From: Capitulum mitella
Taxonomy: Eukaryota > Arthropoda > Thecostraca > Pollicipedomorpha > Pollicipedidae
Assembly: GCA_030062745.1 (NCBI GenBank)
Contig: CP099841.1
Coordinates: forward strand, 8,429,001-8,493,000
Length of the DNA: 64,000 nt
Direction: 5' to 3'
Position 1 is the first letter of the stretch, and each line of letters starts with the position of its first letter. This document shows, piece after piece, positions 38,464-48,550 of the stretch. The translations under genes and the position numbers were made by a program. Under the pieces are notes generated by a model. It was not told where the DNA came from and made no database searches. It was given only the letters and a program-made list of their open reading frames with translations.

Positions 38464-39021
38464 TACGACCATTCACGCCTCACAACCTGAAATCCCCGAT
38501 CACGAAACAATGAAGCGGACTTCTTTTAATGTACGAACAGCTACTCAAAGCGCCACGATCAACAGCTTGCACGCAAATGAACACCACGGATAAAATCGGA
38601 ACGTGTTAGTTTCCAGTCAAACGGCTCCACCAACAGTGTACTTCCGCATGAGAACGCCGCAAACAAATGCTGCCCCGTTATCTCTGCACTACGGTTGTCA
38701 CCCGCAAACGGCAACATTCGCTTTCACAGGGGTGCACTGCAAAATGGACAGAAAAGCCGGTGAACAGCCAGTGGAAATGTTCGCTGCCGGCAAACACCAG
38801 CATGGAGAGGCCGAAGCTTGCTGTCTCCCCGATCTCAGCACTGCCATCCGTCAAGACCACAGCGGTGCAGACGGTGACAAAAGCCATGTCGACCAGATCC
38901 GGGCATGCACCGCGGAATTTCGGTGTCCACGTGTCGTGCGCCAGGCCGCTGGGCGCGCACTCACCATGGTGGCCACCGTTATCTGACGAGCTGGCGTCAC
39001 TGGACGAGGCCATTCTCCACT
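11550..39021 (-). CDS. shn: Schnurri/HIVEP-family zinc-finger transcription factor (gene span, exons listed separately)
   Basis: Large nuclear C2H2 zinc-finger protein. In flies, Schnurri joins the Smads Mad and Medea on silencer DNA downstream of Dpp/BMP signalling and recruits co-repressors; in vertebrates the HIVEP proteins bind kappa-B-like sites. Supported exons (minus): 39021-38965, 26581-23886, 14783 or 14767-13966, 13458-13272, 12863-12603 and 11885-11550, about 1,449 codons. Seen: paired C2H2 fingers with [15 protein letters not shown] and [11 protein letters not shown] signatures, an acidic stretch after them, a conserved YFCSL...VSMYSQW block, a PIDLS motif and three further fingers. 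The triple C-terminal finger set matches the insect form rather than vertebrate HIVEP. Only one finger pair is visible, so either 5' exons are missing or this is a compact form. The last exon and poly(A) site are not resolved. Confidence 0.88.
11882..12365 (-). repeat. Minisatellite copying the acceptor of the schnurri tail exon
   Basis: About 14 degenerate units, mostly 25-45 bases apart, each contain (minus strand) a variant of TCTCCTCAGGAGCTGTC. This is the polypyrimidine end, CAG and first bases of the tail exon. Unit starts on the plus strand include about 11882, 11911, 11939, 12000, 12043, 12075, 12103, 12134, 12159, 12200, 12230, 12257, 12289 and 12346. Several stretches remain open in frame. 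Confidence 0.8.
12603..12863 (-). CDS. shn: schnurri exon: last C-terminal zinc finger, 87 codons
   Basis: The acceptor is CTGTTCGCAG|GCGAGC and the donor CTGCAG|GTTAGA. Both ends are phase 0, which matches neighbours on each side. It encodes [20 protein letters not shown] followed by RCKTH, a C-x2-C-x12-H-x5-H finger. A conserved-looking [20 protein letters not shown] segment follows. This is the third of the C-terminal triplet that in fly Schnurri is needed for complex formation with Mad/Medea. Confidence 0.88.
13272..13458 (-). CDS. shn: schnurri exon: two C-terminal C2H2 fingers, 62 codons
   Basis: The acceptor CCGGGCAG precedes one base completing an arginine codon with the previous exon, and the donor is CAGAAG|GTGAGG. 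The first finger is [10 protein letters not shown]...HTKTH. The second is [10 protein letters not shown]...HRKSNDH with five residues between its histidines, the wider spacing also seen in the next exon. Phase agreement on both sides (2+1 and 0) is strong support. Confidence 0.9.
13966..14783 (-). CDS. shn: schnurri exon: Ala/Pro-rich linker with CtBP-type PIDLS motif
   Basis: The donor is TTCAACAG|GTGGGC. Two acceptors are possible: CGTCAG at 14784, which keeps phase 0 with the 26581-23886 exon, and TCCGTCCACAG at 14768, which has the better pyrimidine tract but needs an unseen intermediate exon to restore phase. The protein is alanine and proline-rich, with PIDLSMP at 14693-14673, a fit to the PxDLS docking consensus for the co-repressor CtBP. 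An acidic [12 protein letters not shown] run and a helical [12 protein letters not shown] segment follow, and the exon ends SDSSFFN. Codon third positions are almost all G or C. Confidence 0.82.
18253..18303. repeat. Short tandem duplication
   Basis: GGCTCGCCCAATGTTGATTT and its neighbour CCTCCAATGTTGATTTGGG show a unit of about 22-23 bases repeated twice, with a third partial copy. Confidence 0.6.
19400..19760. repeat. Degenerate tandem repeat of about 60 bases
   Basis: GACGGTCGTTACAGGGGGAC, ACGTCGCCCGCGTACAGGGAC, GACTGCCAACAGGTACACGGAC and related segments recur, with GGCAGAGGGACACAGC-like blocks between them. The translated minus strand shows CPSACPCT and CPSGCPCT echoes. No gene is supported. 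Confidence 0.45.
21533..21770 (+). repeat. Interspersed repeat, copy 2 (uninterrupted)
   Basis: It starts near GCAGGCACGCAGCCACGATTTTCC and ends at CTGGCTATGTCCCTG. It aligns with both halves of copy 1 and gives an empty-site view of the pogo insertion, with a single CTGTATGTAATC at the position where copy 1 is split. Confidence 0.7.
23886..26581 (-). CDS. shn: schnurri large exon: ZAS zinc-finger pair and conserved C-terminal block
   Basis: 898 codons. The acceptor CCCGTTTCCAG is followed by two bases that complete a codon with the 39-kb exon; the donor is GTTCAG|GTACGT. Exon residues 1-12 ([12 protein letters not shown]) lead to an Ala/Pro linker. The finger pair spans about residues 71-123 (26371-26211): C73, C76, H89, H93 and C101, C104, H117, H123. 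Residues 136-160 are acidic and serine-rich, completing a ZAS-like module. The middle is low-complexity Pro/Ser/Ala with SLKLTIQIP and a proline run. At 24215-24008 lies the family block with [25 protein letters not shown] and TQALTTLRL, the best family signature outside the fingers. Long opposing frames across it are shadows. Confidence 0.93.
24361..24422. repeat. GGC/GGT triplet repeat in coding sequence
   Basis: A near-pure GGC tract on the plus strand encodes a run of about 15 prolines in schnurri on the minus strand. Length variation between individuals is likely. Confidence 0.85.
33361..33402. repeat. GCC triplet microsatellite
   Basis: An almost pure GCC run inside a GC-rich island. 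It is not in a supported exon. Confidence 0.8.
33698..33890. repeat. 92-bp tandem duplication
   Basis: Two copies, offset 92 bases, share TTCGGCCTCGACACACACAC and AGAGGCTGAAACAGTTCCAG with only a few changes. A decayed third copy may follow at 33890-33950. Confidence 0.85.
34167..34205. repeat. 12-bp tandem repeat, about 3-4 units
   Basis: Units of CACGAAGCTCAC/CATGAAGCTCAC. In one plus frame they would read as His-Glu-Ala triplets, but no gene is supported. Confidence 0.8.
38341..38462. repeat. TA-rich microsatellite
   Basis: TATATG/TGTGTG imperfect units pass into a long (TA)n tract at about 38408-38462 with one AATA interruption. Confidence 0.95.
38965..39021 (-). CDS. shn: schnurri 57-base exon with probable start codon
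   Basis: The acceptor CCTCTTTCTTTCCAG has a strong pyrimidine tract and the donor CACCATG|GTGAGTGCG is near-consensus. ATG at 39013-39011 has A at -3 and G at +4 and opens [16 protein letters not shown]. One base is left over, and joined to AC at the start of the 26581 exon it makes GAC, so the reading continues [11 protein letters not shown]. The phase match, both strong splice sites and the strand make this a likely schnurri exon. TGGAGA before the ATG is open, so upstream coding exons are also possible. Confidence 0.65.
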
Positions 39022-41635
39022 CTGGAAAGAAAGAGGCCGTCAGGTTCCGACAGACGGGCAGGTCGACGCCCACACCATCCGGCACCGGGGTTCATTCTCG
39101 AAAGATTGCGCGGCGTACCGGCAGGAAACGGCCATTTACAACACTCGATCCTAGCAGAGCAGGTCCGGTCCCATTCTCCTGAAATCCTTGACGCCACGTG
39201 ATCTATTTGCCCAGTGGTGTTGCCCAAAGAACATCAACAAGCGCCGTGACTTGCAACACGGCGCCACAGATCCTACAGCAGTTCTACTCCGGTACGCCTG
39301 TCTACGTCAAATACGAATCCTGCAACTGATTACCGCCCAGTTCCACCAAAGCGACACGCTAGTAGCGTTCTGGGAGCACGTGCTGACCGTTGACAGGCAC
39401 AGAACGCAGGCAAGCAGGCGGGGTTTGCGAGCAATCCAGACTCCGACCGGCAGGGTAACACACTGCCGGAGACAGCCGGCCTGTTCTCCCACCCGCCGGC
39501 CAGCCAGAACAAGTCAGCCTCCCTGGCGCCGGACCGTCCTTCAGACGTACCGCGGCCTGCCGCAGCTCCGGCCTGCCCGGCGCGCAGCCCGCGACGCTCC
39601 CGGCCGCTCCAGCGTCCGGGTGGCGTGATCCTGGCGTCTCCGACAGGGTCCGAGCACTCGCTGCGGCGCACACCCGCCACCGTCTGCCCTGGGTCCTGGG
39701 CTGAACCCCCGCACCGATGCCGTCCGGCCTGGTGTAATTGAGCGCTGTGCTACCACCGCCTGCCCCCTCCTGCTGGCGCGCGCTTCACCGCTGGCGTCTG
39801 CCCGGCTCAGGGTGGCGCCGCCGAGGCGGGGAGGGGGCAATGGACCCCTTTGCCGCCACGTTCCGCCGTCACTGGCCGTGTCCACTGCCGCCGAGTGGCT
39901 CCCCTGCGCACGCTTGTCCGGCGCTCACGGCGCGCGTCCCCGCACTTCAGACCGCACCACCGGCTCTGGCACAATTCGTTGGTGGCTGTCCTGCAAACCG
40001 GGTGTGTTTCAGTCACGTCTGGCACCACCACCCACTCCAGTGGCACTACGTGTCACCAGCACTAACAGGCGCGAAAACAGCGCTCCTACACCAATGATAG
40101 GCGCAACAGCACCCACCCGTCTACACAACCACGGAAGTCGTCTGGACGAGCGCGAACGGCGCGTGTAACGACGCCAGATCACCTACCACGGCACGCCGCA
40201 CGCAGCACGCGCTAACGAGAGCAACGCCATCCGTCATCACCAGGCCGGGGCGTGGCGCTGCCGGCAAGCCGCCCGCGCGTGTGAAGGTTCACACCACAGG
40301 TGAACGGCGCCACTCATCCGTGGCGCCCGTTCGCGCCCACTGGACCTGAAGGCAGGCAGCGGCGCCCGCCGCCGCCAAACCTGCCTGCAGTTCGCGGAAA
40401 CCAGTCCACTTGTTCTTTAGGTGGTTAGAGCAAACTTGAGCGAATAAATTACCGGGCAGGTTCCACTGGAAAGGATTAGAAACCTTCCAGAACTGCTCCC
40501 ACCACGATCATATACCAAAAATGGCCCGTAAAATTCGTAGGGATGCCGGAGCAGTCTCGGTGCTGCAGGAACGGTACCCGGTTCGATGACATCAAGTGCC
40601 GCTCTCAAGGTTGATCCAAACGTGCGCCCGGACCGAAGGTCGAAGCGCGACCCAACCCAAGACACCAGGTTTGGCCGGCTTGCCACGATGGACGGCGCAG
40701 TGTTCACGACACACAGCCGACCCCTACGCCGGACCCCGCTCTAGCGCTTGGCGAAAGGACAGGGAGACGACCCCATCCGTGTCCGTCTCCCCGAGGCCGC
40801 CCGACCCGGAGCCGGCCTGTCCGGCCCGGCCCGGCCCTGTCCGGCCGCCCGCCAGCGCCCGGCCGTCTCAGGGCCGCCCCAGCCCCCAGCGGGCCGCCCC
40901 CAGCCGCCAAGCCGGCGCCAGCCGCTCGCTTCCGGCCTCGGCGCCGCCCGCCACCGCCCCGCGGACCGGTGGCGGCGGCCACCGCTGCCCGGACCGGTGG
41001 GGCGCCGGCGGAATTCCTCCCGGCCTGACGTCAGCGTGTAAACAGACTGGACCATGAATGATAGCGGTGGGTGGCGCCGGCCGGCCGCGCCCGGCGCGTC
41101 GAACCCGTCGCCGGCCGGCGGCGGCGATCGCCGCGACAGCGCGCTCTGCTCGCCACAGACGGCCGCGCGCGGCGGCGGCCGGGAACGGGGTGCTGGCGCC
41201 GCCTGGCGGCGGCGCCCGCTCTCCCGGCCGTCGCCGCAGCCGGCCGTTTCCCAGAAGAGGCAGCGCCGTCGGTGACCGGCCGGCTCCAGACGCCGGCGGC
41301 GGCCGAGCGCGTCTCATGAATGGCAACCGGGCGCGCGGCGGCGCCATTCAGCGGCGCGCGGCCGGCGGCCGGCGGCGATCCGGCGCAGGCGGGTCCGGCC
41401 GGCCCGCGCACTGTCCGGCGGCGGTCCGGCTGGCGGAGGCGCGGCGCCGCCCCGAGCGACGTCACCAGCCGGGCGCCAGCCGTGAACCCTCAATTTATCA
41501 CGACGACCGGCCGGTAAAAATACAGTTGATCCAGGTCCATGAACAACACCGCAGGCACGCCGGACAGGCCGCGAACCGGACAGGTGCCAGCGGCCGGCGG
41601 TCGGCCGCCGCCAGCCGACGGCGCCGACACGGACA
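39022..41635. other. Upstream region of schnurri, no gene recognised
   Basis: GC-rich stretches at 39.4-40.4 and 40.7-41.5 kb with a TGACGTCA octamer at 41026. Overlapping frames on both strands are low-complexity. Non-coding 5' exons or a promoter may lie here, but none can be fixed from the sequence. Confidence 0.4.
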
Positions 41636-41880
41636 GAGACCGTCGGCAGTCGGCCCGAACAGCTCACAGCCGGCCGGGACAGTCAGACATACGGCCCAAG
41701 ACCGCCAACAGCCAGCTGGCACTGCCAGACACACGGCCAAAGACGGTTCAGTCCGCGTGCGGAGTCGGACATACGGCCGAAGACAGAACACAGCCAGCTG
41801 GCACAGTCTGACAGACGAACGGAGACAGCTCACAGCCAGCAGACACTGTCATATAGTCATAAGGCCGTACAGACATCCGG
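41636..41880. repeat. Degenerate repeat of about 41 bases
   Basis: Segments ACAGTCAGACATACGGCCC, ACTGCCAGACACACGGCC, GAGTCGGACATACGGCCG and ACAGTCTGACAGACGAACGG recur about every 41-42 bases, each followed by an ACAGCCAGCTGGC-like spacer. Confidence 0.7.
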
Positions 41881-42957
41881 CCCCACGGAGACACACAGCA
41901 AACAAATTCAAGGCTGAGGGCATATCGAGGTGATAACCTGAGGTTAATTAAAAACCGATTCGAAAAATAAAAGGTCCTACAACCATTGTTTCGTTCGTCA
42001 GGACGAACAGGGAAATGCACTCTGGTTAACCAGCAAAACGTCATGGCAAATTCCACAAATTACCAAGCGATGCTGATCAATTACGTAAATTAATAACGAT
42101 AACTCTGGCAGAAATTAAATATGGCCAACAAGGGCAGAAAACCCACATTAAGCCATGAAAATATGGACATTAGAAACAGTCAGGGGCCGTGACTTTTGAG
42201 GCGCGACCCTACATGCAACAGCATAAGGTTAATGTTGAAAAGTGAAACTTGGGAAGGTGGCATCGCCCGCTTGCTTCTCCCATGGTACGCCGCCTGGACA
42301 ACGATCGGCAGCGTGCCCGACACAGCATTCGTTACCGACGCGGACGCTGTTGTTCACGTCCTTCGGGGTCGCATCTGACATTCGTTCGTAACCTTGCGAA
42401 CAGCTTTCTGAGCCGTTTTCTTTTAACTGGTTGCCACTCCCTCAATCACTCTTAGCAACTCTTCTCCAAATCCCGCACCCATGAAGCCTGGCAACCAGGT
42501 TTATTATCGCTACCATCTCGCTGCTCCGGGGCACCATCGTCTCCCAACCCTGCTCCGAAGAAAAAACAACAAAAAAAACGGAGTCCGATTAACGGCCACC
42601 AACGGGTGCTGAATGCATCCGCGTTCACCACGCCGGCCGCGCCCATCAACGGCCTGCCCCGCCCACGCCCGCAGGTTCCAGAAGACTCGATACCAACAGC
42701 GTCGGGCGTTGGTCGCAAAATCCAGCCCTTTTGCGAACTACACTGTTAAAAATAAAAAAAGAATACAAGAATACAAAACCGCTCGTCAGCTCCACATGGT
42801 CATTGTGAATACGACAAAACCACGCCTTCGACCGGAATGCGGGAGTAACCGGCCACCACCTTTTCTGTCCGTCCGAAAGCATCCAACGGGTGCCGCTTTG
42901 CAACGCCTTATTGCACGACACAGGGCTTCGTTGCCATCTGTAGTCCAGCCCAGACCA

Positions 42958-43313
42958 CAGTCCCGGACGGTGTCCCGCCCCGCAGTCCCGGAACATGTCC
43001 CGCCCCGCAGTCCCGGACGGTGTCCCGCCCCGCAGTCCCGGACTGTGTCCCGCCCCGTAGTCCCAGAACATGTCCCGCCCCGCAGTCCCGGACGGTGTCC
43101 CGCCCTGCAGTCCCGGACCGTGTCCCGCCCCGCAGTCCCGGACGGTGTCCCGCCCTGCAGTCCCGGACGGTGTCTCGCCTCGCAGTCCCGGACCGTGTCC
43201 GCCCCGCAGTCCCGGACCGTGTCCCGCCCTGCTGTCCCGGATCGTGTCCCGCCCCGTAGTCTCGGACCGTGTCCCGCCCCGCAGTCCCGGACCATGTCCC
43301 GCCCTGCAGTCCA
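42958..43313. repeat. 25-bp minisatellite, about 14 copies
   Basis: The unit is CAGTCCCGGAC, two or three variable bases, then TGTCCCGCCCCG. Variation is concentrated at bases 10-14 (GACGG, GAACA, GACTG, GACCG, GATCG). One copy near 43200 is 24 bases. The open frames across it, with 25-residue periodicity, result from 3 x 25 bases and are not genes. Confidence 0.95.
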
Positions 43314-43886
43314 GCGATGACCGGCCCGGTGCCTGCGAGCGCCAGAGACGCGCGGCGGAGACGTGCCCGATCGCTGCGGCCGTGACGGACGTTCGGAGAA
43401 CGAACTCAGCACACCGCGTGCCTACTCCAACTCGCCCAGCGACGTGACGGACGCGACCCCGTGACGTGCCCGGCGCTGCTTTCGGAGCCGGGAGACTTTC
43501 CTCGCAACAGACCTTTACTGCGCAGTGGAGAAAAGCACAAGGGCGTTCTCAGACGGCGTGGTGATTCACCAAGCGGCGATCACGGAATCGCTGACTGGAG
43601 ACTCTGACGGGCTTTGACAAGGACTGAAACTTTCGCACTACCGTGAAGATCCACTCCGCTCAACGGCATCAAAGGTAGGCCTTCTTCATTCAAAACCTCA
43701 AACGGTGTTGAAGAAAAGCTCATTCGTTCACCTCAATGCAGGAAACTGACAGCACGCATACCGGATCTCGACATTCACGTACTTATTTCATGCTTTCATA
43801 ATTTCCATCAACATACTTTGTTCGGGTGCTGCATGTGATCATAGTCCGAGCTAAGCAGAGTTTGTCGCATCGGTTCTGCACCCTAC

Positions 43887-43923
43887 ACCATCTGTAACCT
43901 CTATTGGCCAGGTTACAGATGGT
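43887..43923. repeat. Perfect 14-bp inverted repeat with 9-base loop
   Basis: ACCATCTGTAACCT (43887-43900) is the reverse complement of 43910-43923. CGCATCGG and CCGCATCG flank it in direct orientation, and a poly-G tract follows at about 43936-43958. Confidence 0.85.
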
Positions 43924-44347
43924 CCGCATCGTTATTGGGGGGAGGGGGGGGGGGGGCGCCACTTATTTTCGAGTGAGACGTACACACGAACGGATCCTGC
44001 CCTAGCCTTTTCCTACATCAATGTTTCTTCTGGGATTTCGGCCGCCTTACGTATACTACAAGCATTCACAATCAGCATCAAACTCGCAAACGCCCCGGCG
44101 TGGAGAATGCACATGCGTGGAGAACAAGAGGCCAGTAATCGCGACCCAAACACCTGAACTATACCAATATCGACGGATTCGTTGTCAGGCCAGACAAGGA
44201 TGTCAAGTACTAGAGCGGGAAATTAGAACGGATGTTTTGCATTCGAACATCCCGACAGGAAGACCCCAACACTTCCATCAAATATCCCAGTATTTAAAAG
44301 CTAAAATTTGTGTCGTTTGACTGCAAAACGCGTGATCGGAGGCATAC

Positions 44348-44443
44348 GTCCATCCAGCGCGCAACTTTGCCGAGAAGCCGCGGGGCTTCAGAGTTGGCCT
44401 TCAGCAGGTCGCCGACCAGATCGTCGGAGGAGCGTGACGTCAC
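44348..44443 (-). CDS. Weak exon candidate of unknown gene
   Basis: The minus frame reads VTSRSSDDLVGDLLKANSE then APRLLGKVARWMD, with balanced amino-acid use unlike the surrounding GC-driven frames. CTACAG precedes it and GAC|GTATGC follows, giving phase 0 at both ends. The left junction, CTACAG|GTGACG, reads equally well as a donor, so the exon could instead end there. It does not match any family I know. If it belonged to schnurri, another exon would be needed to restore phase with the 39-kb exon. Confidence 0.22.
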
Positions 44444-44727
44444 CTGTAGCGAGCACCGACTGGCGTCCACGTGACGCTGTACACCGGGAATCGCCGCCAA
44501 ATCGTGACGTTTGAAGGCAGGCATTACGTCTCAAACCCTCACCCCAAACTGCCGCCCATGTTTCTTGGACTGGAAACGACATTAATAAAAGCGGTCGTCT
44601 CGATCTGTCCAGAACAATGACGAAGTGACCAGGAGCCCTATCGAGGAACGCATCAGCCCTCTGAGCCCCCGTAAGACAGAGGAGCACATAATGCACTTTC
44701 AGGTCATAGAACACAAGACGAAGGCAA

Positions 44728-45030
44728 CAAGGACATAGCCGGGGGAAAGGTGGGGAGGGGGAGGGATGGTCCATGCTCTTCCCCTGAGCAGAGCAGTCTT
44801 CAGTAGATATTTAGCTACTCCATAGTAATACGGAACAGTGATCATATCTACGCTGCAAAAGCAAAAGTATTTTTTTCCTGTGCACGAGGTTAATGTCATC
44901 AAATGCTGCTTTTTCCTATAAATTCGGTCACATGCCGGTTGCATATGATAGCAATTAACATTTGCATACCATGCCATTACATTACATAACATGCCTCTCC
45001 CCCCAAGGAAAATCCTGGCTACGTGCTTGG
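44728..45030 (-). repeat. Interspersed repeat, copy 3
   Basis: The reverse complement starts GCACGTAGCCAGGATTTTCC and ends GGCTATGTCCTTG, matching copies 1 and 2 in ends and in GTTCCGTATTACTATGG-like internal blocks. Its middle is longer than in copy 2. Confidence 0.65.
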
Positions 45031-45419
45031 AAGGCCACATTCATCATCGACCACCAAGGAAGTAGAAACGGATCAAACAAAAAACGTGCTTGGCTACTGA
45101 ACACCACCGGGTGTCTTTGTCCTCTTGCGCCGTCCTCTCCATGAAGTTCTAGGTAAGCCCTTGGCTAATGTCCGCCGAAAGTTAGGGGTTGCCGCCAAAG
45201 TCAGGGCGGTGTCTTTTGTCTGTCCCCTCCGCCCGTTCCCTTGTCGCGGTACTACATTGTTCCGCCACATGCCTATTGTCCCCAACTATGCGCTAAGCGC
45301 AGGAGGGGAACAGGTGCCAACATAACAGAAAATCGACCCTGGGAGTCTTTATTACAGACCGATGGATGTTTTGTGGCAAAGGGCTTTCCTTTAATCACAT
45401 GCGTTTTAAGCATGACCCA

Positions 45420-46260
45420 GCGGCCGGCGTCCCACGGCGCACCTCCAACGTTCGGTGTCGGCGTCCGGCGCCTAACGTCCAGCGCCTGGCACGCGGCGTC
45501 CCTCGGCCGGCGTCCGCGGCCGGCGTCCGCTCCCGGCGCGACGTGTCCGTCGCGCCGGCCTCGGCCACCGGCCGGCCGCGCCGTGTTTACACAGTTGACG
45601 GGCCGCGCCGGTGTTCGGTGCATCCACTCATAACTGTCGCCGAGCGTGGCGCGCGGCGCCCGGCGCCCGGCGGGCGGCGACGCCAGCGCCCCTGGCGGCC
45701 GGCCAGGTGGCTACGCGCGTGCAACCGGCCGCGTCCAATCTGCCTTCCGAGAATCAATTGATGCCGTTCCCTGAAATCCTTGGTCTTATTAAAGCTGACT
45801 GGCCGAGTCGATTCGACCGGCGCAGCGCCGCAACCTAGCCGGACCGGCGTCACGCCGCGGCGGCGGCGGAGACCGGACCGGGCCGGACCGCGGGACCGGG
45901 TCGGGAGGGCGGACCGGACCGGACCGGACCAGGGCGCCAGACGCCACCAGGCTCGCCGCTGGGCGGCGCCGGAGTGAGTCACGATGCACCTGTCCGATCG
46001 GGACCCGTCGGACCGAGCTGAGCCGGCGCCGGGGTACCTGGGTACCTGGCACGGCCGGGATCGGCCACTTCAGGCCCGAAGACGTCTGGCGATCTTGGGC
46101 GCGACGCAGCCGGAAAGGACTGCCTGCGGGAGGATCGGGCGAAAGAACGGTGTGCCCTATGGACGAATCACAGACAGCGGCGCGTTCTCCGCTAGGACGA
46201 GACTGAACCAATGAGACCAGACCCGTCGATTCAGAGGCTGGGAACTGGACGGCCTCACGA
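45420..46260. other. GC-rich island, possible promoter region
   Basis: Dense CpG and CCGGCC, with a short GGACCG-type repeat at about 45840-45935. No supported exon. It lies between ORC3 and the first schnurri exon seen and could host a transcription start, but no core element is decisive. Confidence 0.3.
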
Positions 46261-47739
46261 AAAAAAAACGATGCTCAGAAGTTACGGGACTAAGGTATGT
46301 TTGGATCGGACCTTCGGTGCATTTTTCTTTTTAGATGGTTGTTTTGGTCCGTGCGATGTATCAGTGATGTGTGTGAGCATGACGTGTATTTTTATCTATC
46401 GAGAGGAGACTATCGAAACCATGATGTATCTATCAAAATGTACCCTAACGTATCTGCCATAATGTATTTTGTATGGAACAAATCATGTAATGGACCTAAA
46501 ACAAGTGCTGCAGGGAATATTCCCCTGGTCGTCTTTAGAGAAACATATTCGGATGGTCCCAAAAAGGTCGCTGACCACATTTTAACACCAATTTTCTGAA
46601 AAAATATCGGACCATATCAATAAATGGAATTCGTTAAAAACTATATAATGACACCACCAAAAGATGGTTAAACAATACCGGTCTCATGCTAGGTTCCTTG
46701 GCCTGCACCTGCTCGTACCTACCAGTCTTATGCATGCATAAGAATAAGTAAGACCGACAATTATCAAACACTTGGCACATTTGCTATATGATGCCCGTCG
46801 CCGTATCTTGATTTGGTTGTGGCATGCCATCAAGAACGACGTCATAGGTCAGAGGCCTATCAAGGTACTGACCTGAAATTTTCAGACAAGACGCATAAAG
46901 GTTCCGAACTCTTCTATGCCTTGTGCGATATTAAAAAAAAACTATCTTTGCAACAAGAGTAACACCACACGAGTAAATACAACGATTTCGTTGCAGCAAT
47001 GCACCTCATTCCGACGGTTTTAGAACACCACTTATGGAGGTTTTGGTTACGTAAGGTCCCGACATTACAGACCATCACACAGGTACCTTCACGCTCCACG
47101 ACCGGAGAGTCGGTTCATGAACCATCCATACAAGCTACTACCGGAATCACAAACCGGACCTCACATCAGCAGATTTGCGGCCCAAAATAAAAATGGACTG
47201 ATCAGTACAATAAAAACAACCTAGTTCACCGGATTCAAATTAAGATTTCTAATGACGAGGGTACCAGACATACCGGATGGCATGTGAATGGACACGGTAG
47301 CTCCTTTGAACAGAGAGAGTACGTACGTGCGTGCCCATATGTCGAAAGAAAACACCAGCCCGCCAGATACTGCATTTCTATACTGCACTGTAGTGTGCTT
47401 TGACTCGCTGGATGGCCACTTCTAGGAGTTCTTTTTTTCTGGTTTCCACAGAACAACCGTCCACCGCTGTTCGTGGATTTAGCCCGGATCTCGACCAGAA
47501 CAAATGGCAAGCTAGTAACGCTTGTCGATATCGTCGGCCACTTTAGGCGTGACGAGATTAAAAGATTTCAGTACCTCGGCTCGGACTCGGGAACGCTTAT
47601 CATGAGTCACACCATTCACCTAGTCCTCTGAAAACGGCCACAAAAATGGTCACCCTGCAGATGCATACTGCAGGTGCTGCAAAGACCCCCATCCCATGCG
47701 CTGTTACATATGGTCACCTCTCTTGAGTAACTACCTGAT
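46261..47739. other. AT-rich spacer, no gene recognised
   Basis: Short frames only, no splice-supported exon and no clear repeat. Confidence 0.4.
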
Positions 47740-47960
47740 AGGGCGGTCAGGCACCAGCCGGCACATAGACAAAGGAGGACGACCAACAGCCGGCAGTCAC
47801 AGACAGGGAATGGGGAGCCGACACAAAGAGACAGGGAAGTGGGCAGCAGCCGGAAGACAGAGACGGGAGTGGGCAACGGCCAGTGACGGTGGGAGTACGG
47901 AGAGCAGCCGGCGCGCACCGGTCAGACAGCAGGCAGGCGAAACATCGCGCAAAACACACA
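47740..47960. repeat. Degenerate tandem repeat of about 30-35 bases
   Basis: CAACAGCCGGCAGTCACAGACAGG, GCAGCAGCCGGAAGACAGAGACGG and AACGGCCAGTGACGG-like units recur. It resembles the 41.6-41.9 kb array in its ACAGCCGGC blocks. Confidence 0.5.
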
Positions 47961-48550
47961 GGATACCATCGCACTGGAGGGCGAAAGCCGCAACAGGAAA
48001 ATGGCGAGCTCTTCACGGTGGCTTGCTGTTCCAGGACCTAGGGGAAACACCAGAGGCCTCTTTCACCAGCATGACAGGGACCAAAAACGCTGTCCATAAT
48101 ACCACGAGGAATTTGATCCGGCTGGCATTCATGAAACGGAAGGATCCATTCCCGACTCAGTCCATCCGGGATCTGACTGCGGTGCGACGAAAAGAGACCA
48201 CACGGGCCGTTTTCAACGAAATGAGCACATTCAACTCCCGACCCTGTACCGTCACCGAGAGCCGACCGCTCCGGCATGTAGTGTACCGCCACCGCCCGGC
48301 GGCCTCTCCATTCTCTGCCTGCTGTGTCGGGACGCCTCCACTCCGGCTCCGCTTCGCGGAATGGACGCAGTCCGCTGCCGAGCGGGCCGCCGTCCCGGGA
48401 AGCGTCCACTCCGCACTCTGCCTGCGGCGGCAGGTAGCACTCGGCCCGGTATTGATTCGTCCGCGCCGTCCCCGGGATAAGCCGGCCGGCGACGATACAA
48501 AGCGCTGCAATCTTTGCGCCACTGGCCGGCAGCCGACATCGCAATCCGAC

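Larger units (their letters stand above)
26582..38964 (-). other. 12.4-kb schnurri intron with GC-rich islands
   Basis: No exon is recognised. GC-rich islands at about 27.7-28.2, 29.4-30.1, 32.3-33.6 and 36.2-36.9 kb alternate with AT-rich sequence. TGACGTCA octamers occur at 27722, 27733, 29636, 32290, 32611 and 33144, so alternative promoters are conceivable. Tandem repeats are listed separately. Large frames such as 32627-34345 (plus) are built from low-complexity codons. Confidence 0.55.

Noticed and set aside
42958..43313. CRISPR-like regular array
   Set aside because: Units are contiguous with no unique spacers, and the context is a eukaryotic chromosome; it is a minisatellite.
42613..43412. 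235-codon plus and 208-codon minus frames
   Set aside because: Same reason: translation of the 25-bp minisatellite at 42958-43313.
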